Shown piece by piece: positions 4,971 through 5,983 of a stretch of 5,983 nt of DNA (position 1 is its first letter; each line of letters begins with the position of its first letter). The position numbers and the translations under genes are program-made. The stretch comes from an uncultured bacterium (GTDB lineage: Bacteria > Cyanobacteriota > Vampirovibrionia > Gastranaerophilales > Gastranaerophilaceae), in contig CACZPB010000211.1 in the NCBI GenBank assembly GCA_902782905.1, forward strand, positions 1 to 5,983. Direction: 5' to 3'. The notes beneath the pieces are model-generated. The model was not told the origin of the DNA. It saw nothing but the letters and a program-made list of their open reading frames with translations, and searched no databases.

Positions 4971-5957
4971 ATGTCAAAAGAACATTATAAAAAAAAGCAG
5001 GAATCATTTTTTACAAAGCTGGTTAATCTTGTATTAACCCTTGTTATTGCATATTTCATTGGCTCTCAAGTTTGCACTGCCGCAAACAACAACCTTAGAA
5101 TTGCGCAAGTCAGTGATGCTCATTTTTCATCATTTGAAGAAAATACTTCATATAAATTTTTGAAAAAATCAGGGGATTTGTTAGACGATGTAATTTCACA
5201 GATTAATACATCAGGTGCATACGATTTTGTAATGTTTACCGGAGATTTAATCAACAAACCGAAAGTCTCTGAGCTTGAAATATTTACACAACATGCGGAT
5301 AAACTCATTTACCCCTGGTATGCTATAGACGGAAATCACGATATAAGTATTGACGGAGATTTAACTAAACAAAAATTCATCCAAGTTTTGGCTAATGCTA
5401 ACGACAGAATGAATCAAAAAAATATTTATTATGCTTTTACTCCAAAGCGCGGATACAGAGTGATTTGTCTTGATTCAATAATTGACTATAAAGTTACTAC
5501 AAACGGAGAAATTCCAAAAGAAGAGCTTGATTGGCTGAAAGAAGAATTAGATAACCACAGTGATGATACAGTAATAATTTGCACACATGTGCCCATAGAT
5601 GAACCGTTTTCAAGTCCTAATCACAGACTGAATAATGAGTATGACGTAAAGCATTTACTAAGAAGTTATAATAATCCGATAATTGTACTGCAAGGGCATT
5701 ATCACTGTGCGAGGGCAAAACAAAGTAATAATATTGTCTACATCACCACCCCATCACTTGTATCATTCCCTAACGCATTTAGGGTTATCAATATAAATAC
5801 TAATAAAAATCGCACAATTGTCGATATATTTTTAAAAGAAACAAACCTTAAAGAAACACAAACTCATGCAAAAATCAGGGTTATGGGAACAGATATACTA
5901 TACGGTGCTGACGAAGACAGAAACAACAGCTTTGAAATAAAAAGAAATAAGGAATAA
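4971..5957 (+). CDS. Membrane-anchored or exported calcineurin-like metallophosphoesterase
   Basis: Role: a binuclear-metal phosphoesterase; the substrate is unknown. Seen: 328 residues. A basic N-terminus (KEHYKKKQ) is followed by a hydrophobic stretch at about 17-37, acting as a signal anchor or signal peptide, possibly cleaved near CTAA/N. The fold's five metal-ligand motifs are all present: DAH (D49, H51), GDL (D92), GNHD (N122, H123), THV (H206) and GHYH (H243, H245). The catalytic domain spans about 42-290; residues 290-328 are a hydrophilic, Asn/Lys-rich tail. Motif spacing resembles the CpdA/Icc-type group of class III phosphodiesterases, but extracytoplasmic placement argues against assuming cyclic nucleotide hydrolysis. 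No SD precedes the ATG at 4971; a -10-like box lies just upstream, so the mRNA may be leaderless. No other in-frame ATG would retain the hydrophobic segment. Confidence 0.88.
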   Translation: MSKEHYKKKQESFFTKLVNLVLTLVIAYFIGSQVCTAANNNLRIAQVSDAHFSSFEENTSYKFLKKSGDLLDDVISQINTSGAYDFVMFTGDLINKPKVSELEIFTQHADKLIYPWYAIDGNHDISIDGDLTKQKFIQVLANANDRMNQKNIYYAFTPKRGYRVICLDSIIDYKVTTNGEIPKEELDWLKEELDNHSDDTVIICTHVPIDEPFSSPNHRLNNEYDVKHLLRSYNNPIIVLQGHYHCARAKQSNNIVYITTPSLVSFPNAFRVININTNKNRTIVDIFLKETNLKETQTHAKIRVMGTDILYGADEDRNNSFEIKRNKE

Positions 5958-5962
5958 AAAAT

Positions 5963-5983
5963 ATGGTTGATGAATTTAGAGTA
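5963..5983 (+). CDS. Start of a downstream gene (first seven codons only)
   Basis: The ATG at 5963 opens a frame reading MVDEFRV to the window edge. AAGGA (5949-5953), overlapping the end of the metallophosphoesterase gene, lies 9 nt upstream, and the gap to the preceding stop codon is only 5 nt. This looks like a co-transcribed next gene. Seven residues are too few to identify it. Confidence 0.5.

Overview
The window is a low-GC bacterial chromosomal segment carrying housekeeping and core-metabolism genes. It has no mobile element, CRISPR array or phage signature. The start of ribosomal protein S5, read off the minus strand at the left edge, resembles S5 of the Cyanobacteria/Melainabacteria lineage from memory. 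The AT-rich composition, together with fermentative Fe-S serine deamination, would fit a gut-type Melainabacterium (Gastranaerophilales-like). This placement is tentative and rests on pattern memory only.

Left half, minus strand: the 5' end of rpsE (1-227) has an unusual acidic N-terminal extension. It is preceded by a 247-bp intergenic region with two hairpins and promoter-like hexamers. Upstream of that, reading right to left, is a tight three-gene operon. A stand-alone receiver-domain response regulator (2011-2616) is followed after 1 nt by sdaAB (1353-2009, L-serine dehydratase beta). The sdaAB stop codon overlaps the start of sdaAA (475-1353, L-serine dehydratase alpha). The two Sda subunits convert L-serine to pyruvate and ammonia. 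A good extended -10 promoter (2639-2667) and an AGGAGA ribosome binding site precede the regulator.

Right half, plus strand, divergent from the regulator: an exported NTF2-like protein of unknown function (2721-3566), lspA signal peptidase II (3553-4029) and an RluA/RluD-family pseudouridine synthase (4013-4912) overlap in series and look like one operon. lspA next to an RluD-like gene is a common bacterial arrangement. After 58 bp comes a membrane-anchored or exported calcineurin-like metallophosphoesterase (4971-5957) with its own promoter-like sequence. The first seven codons of a further gene (5963-5983) reach the window edge.

The most notable signals are: apparent leaderless starts (a -10 box 7 nt before an ATG with no Shine-Dalgarno) at the two plus-strand transcription units; a receiver-only regulator fused transcriptionally to serine deaminase; rpsE standing apart from its usual spc-operon neighbour rplR; and an LspA that keeps its catalytic aspartates but has lost several otherwise conserved family residues. 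I see no convincing undescribed system here.
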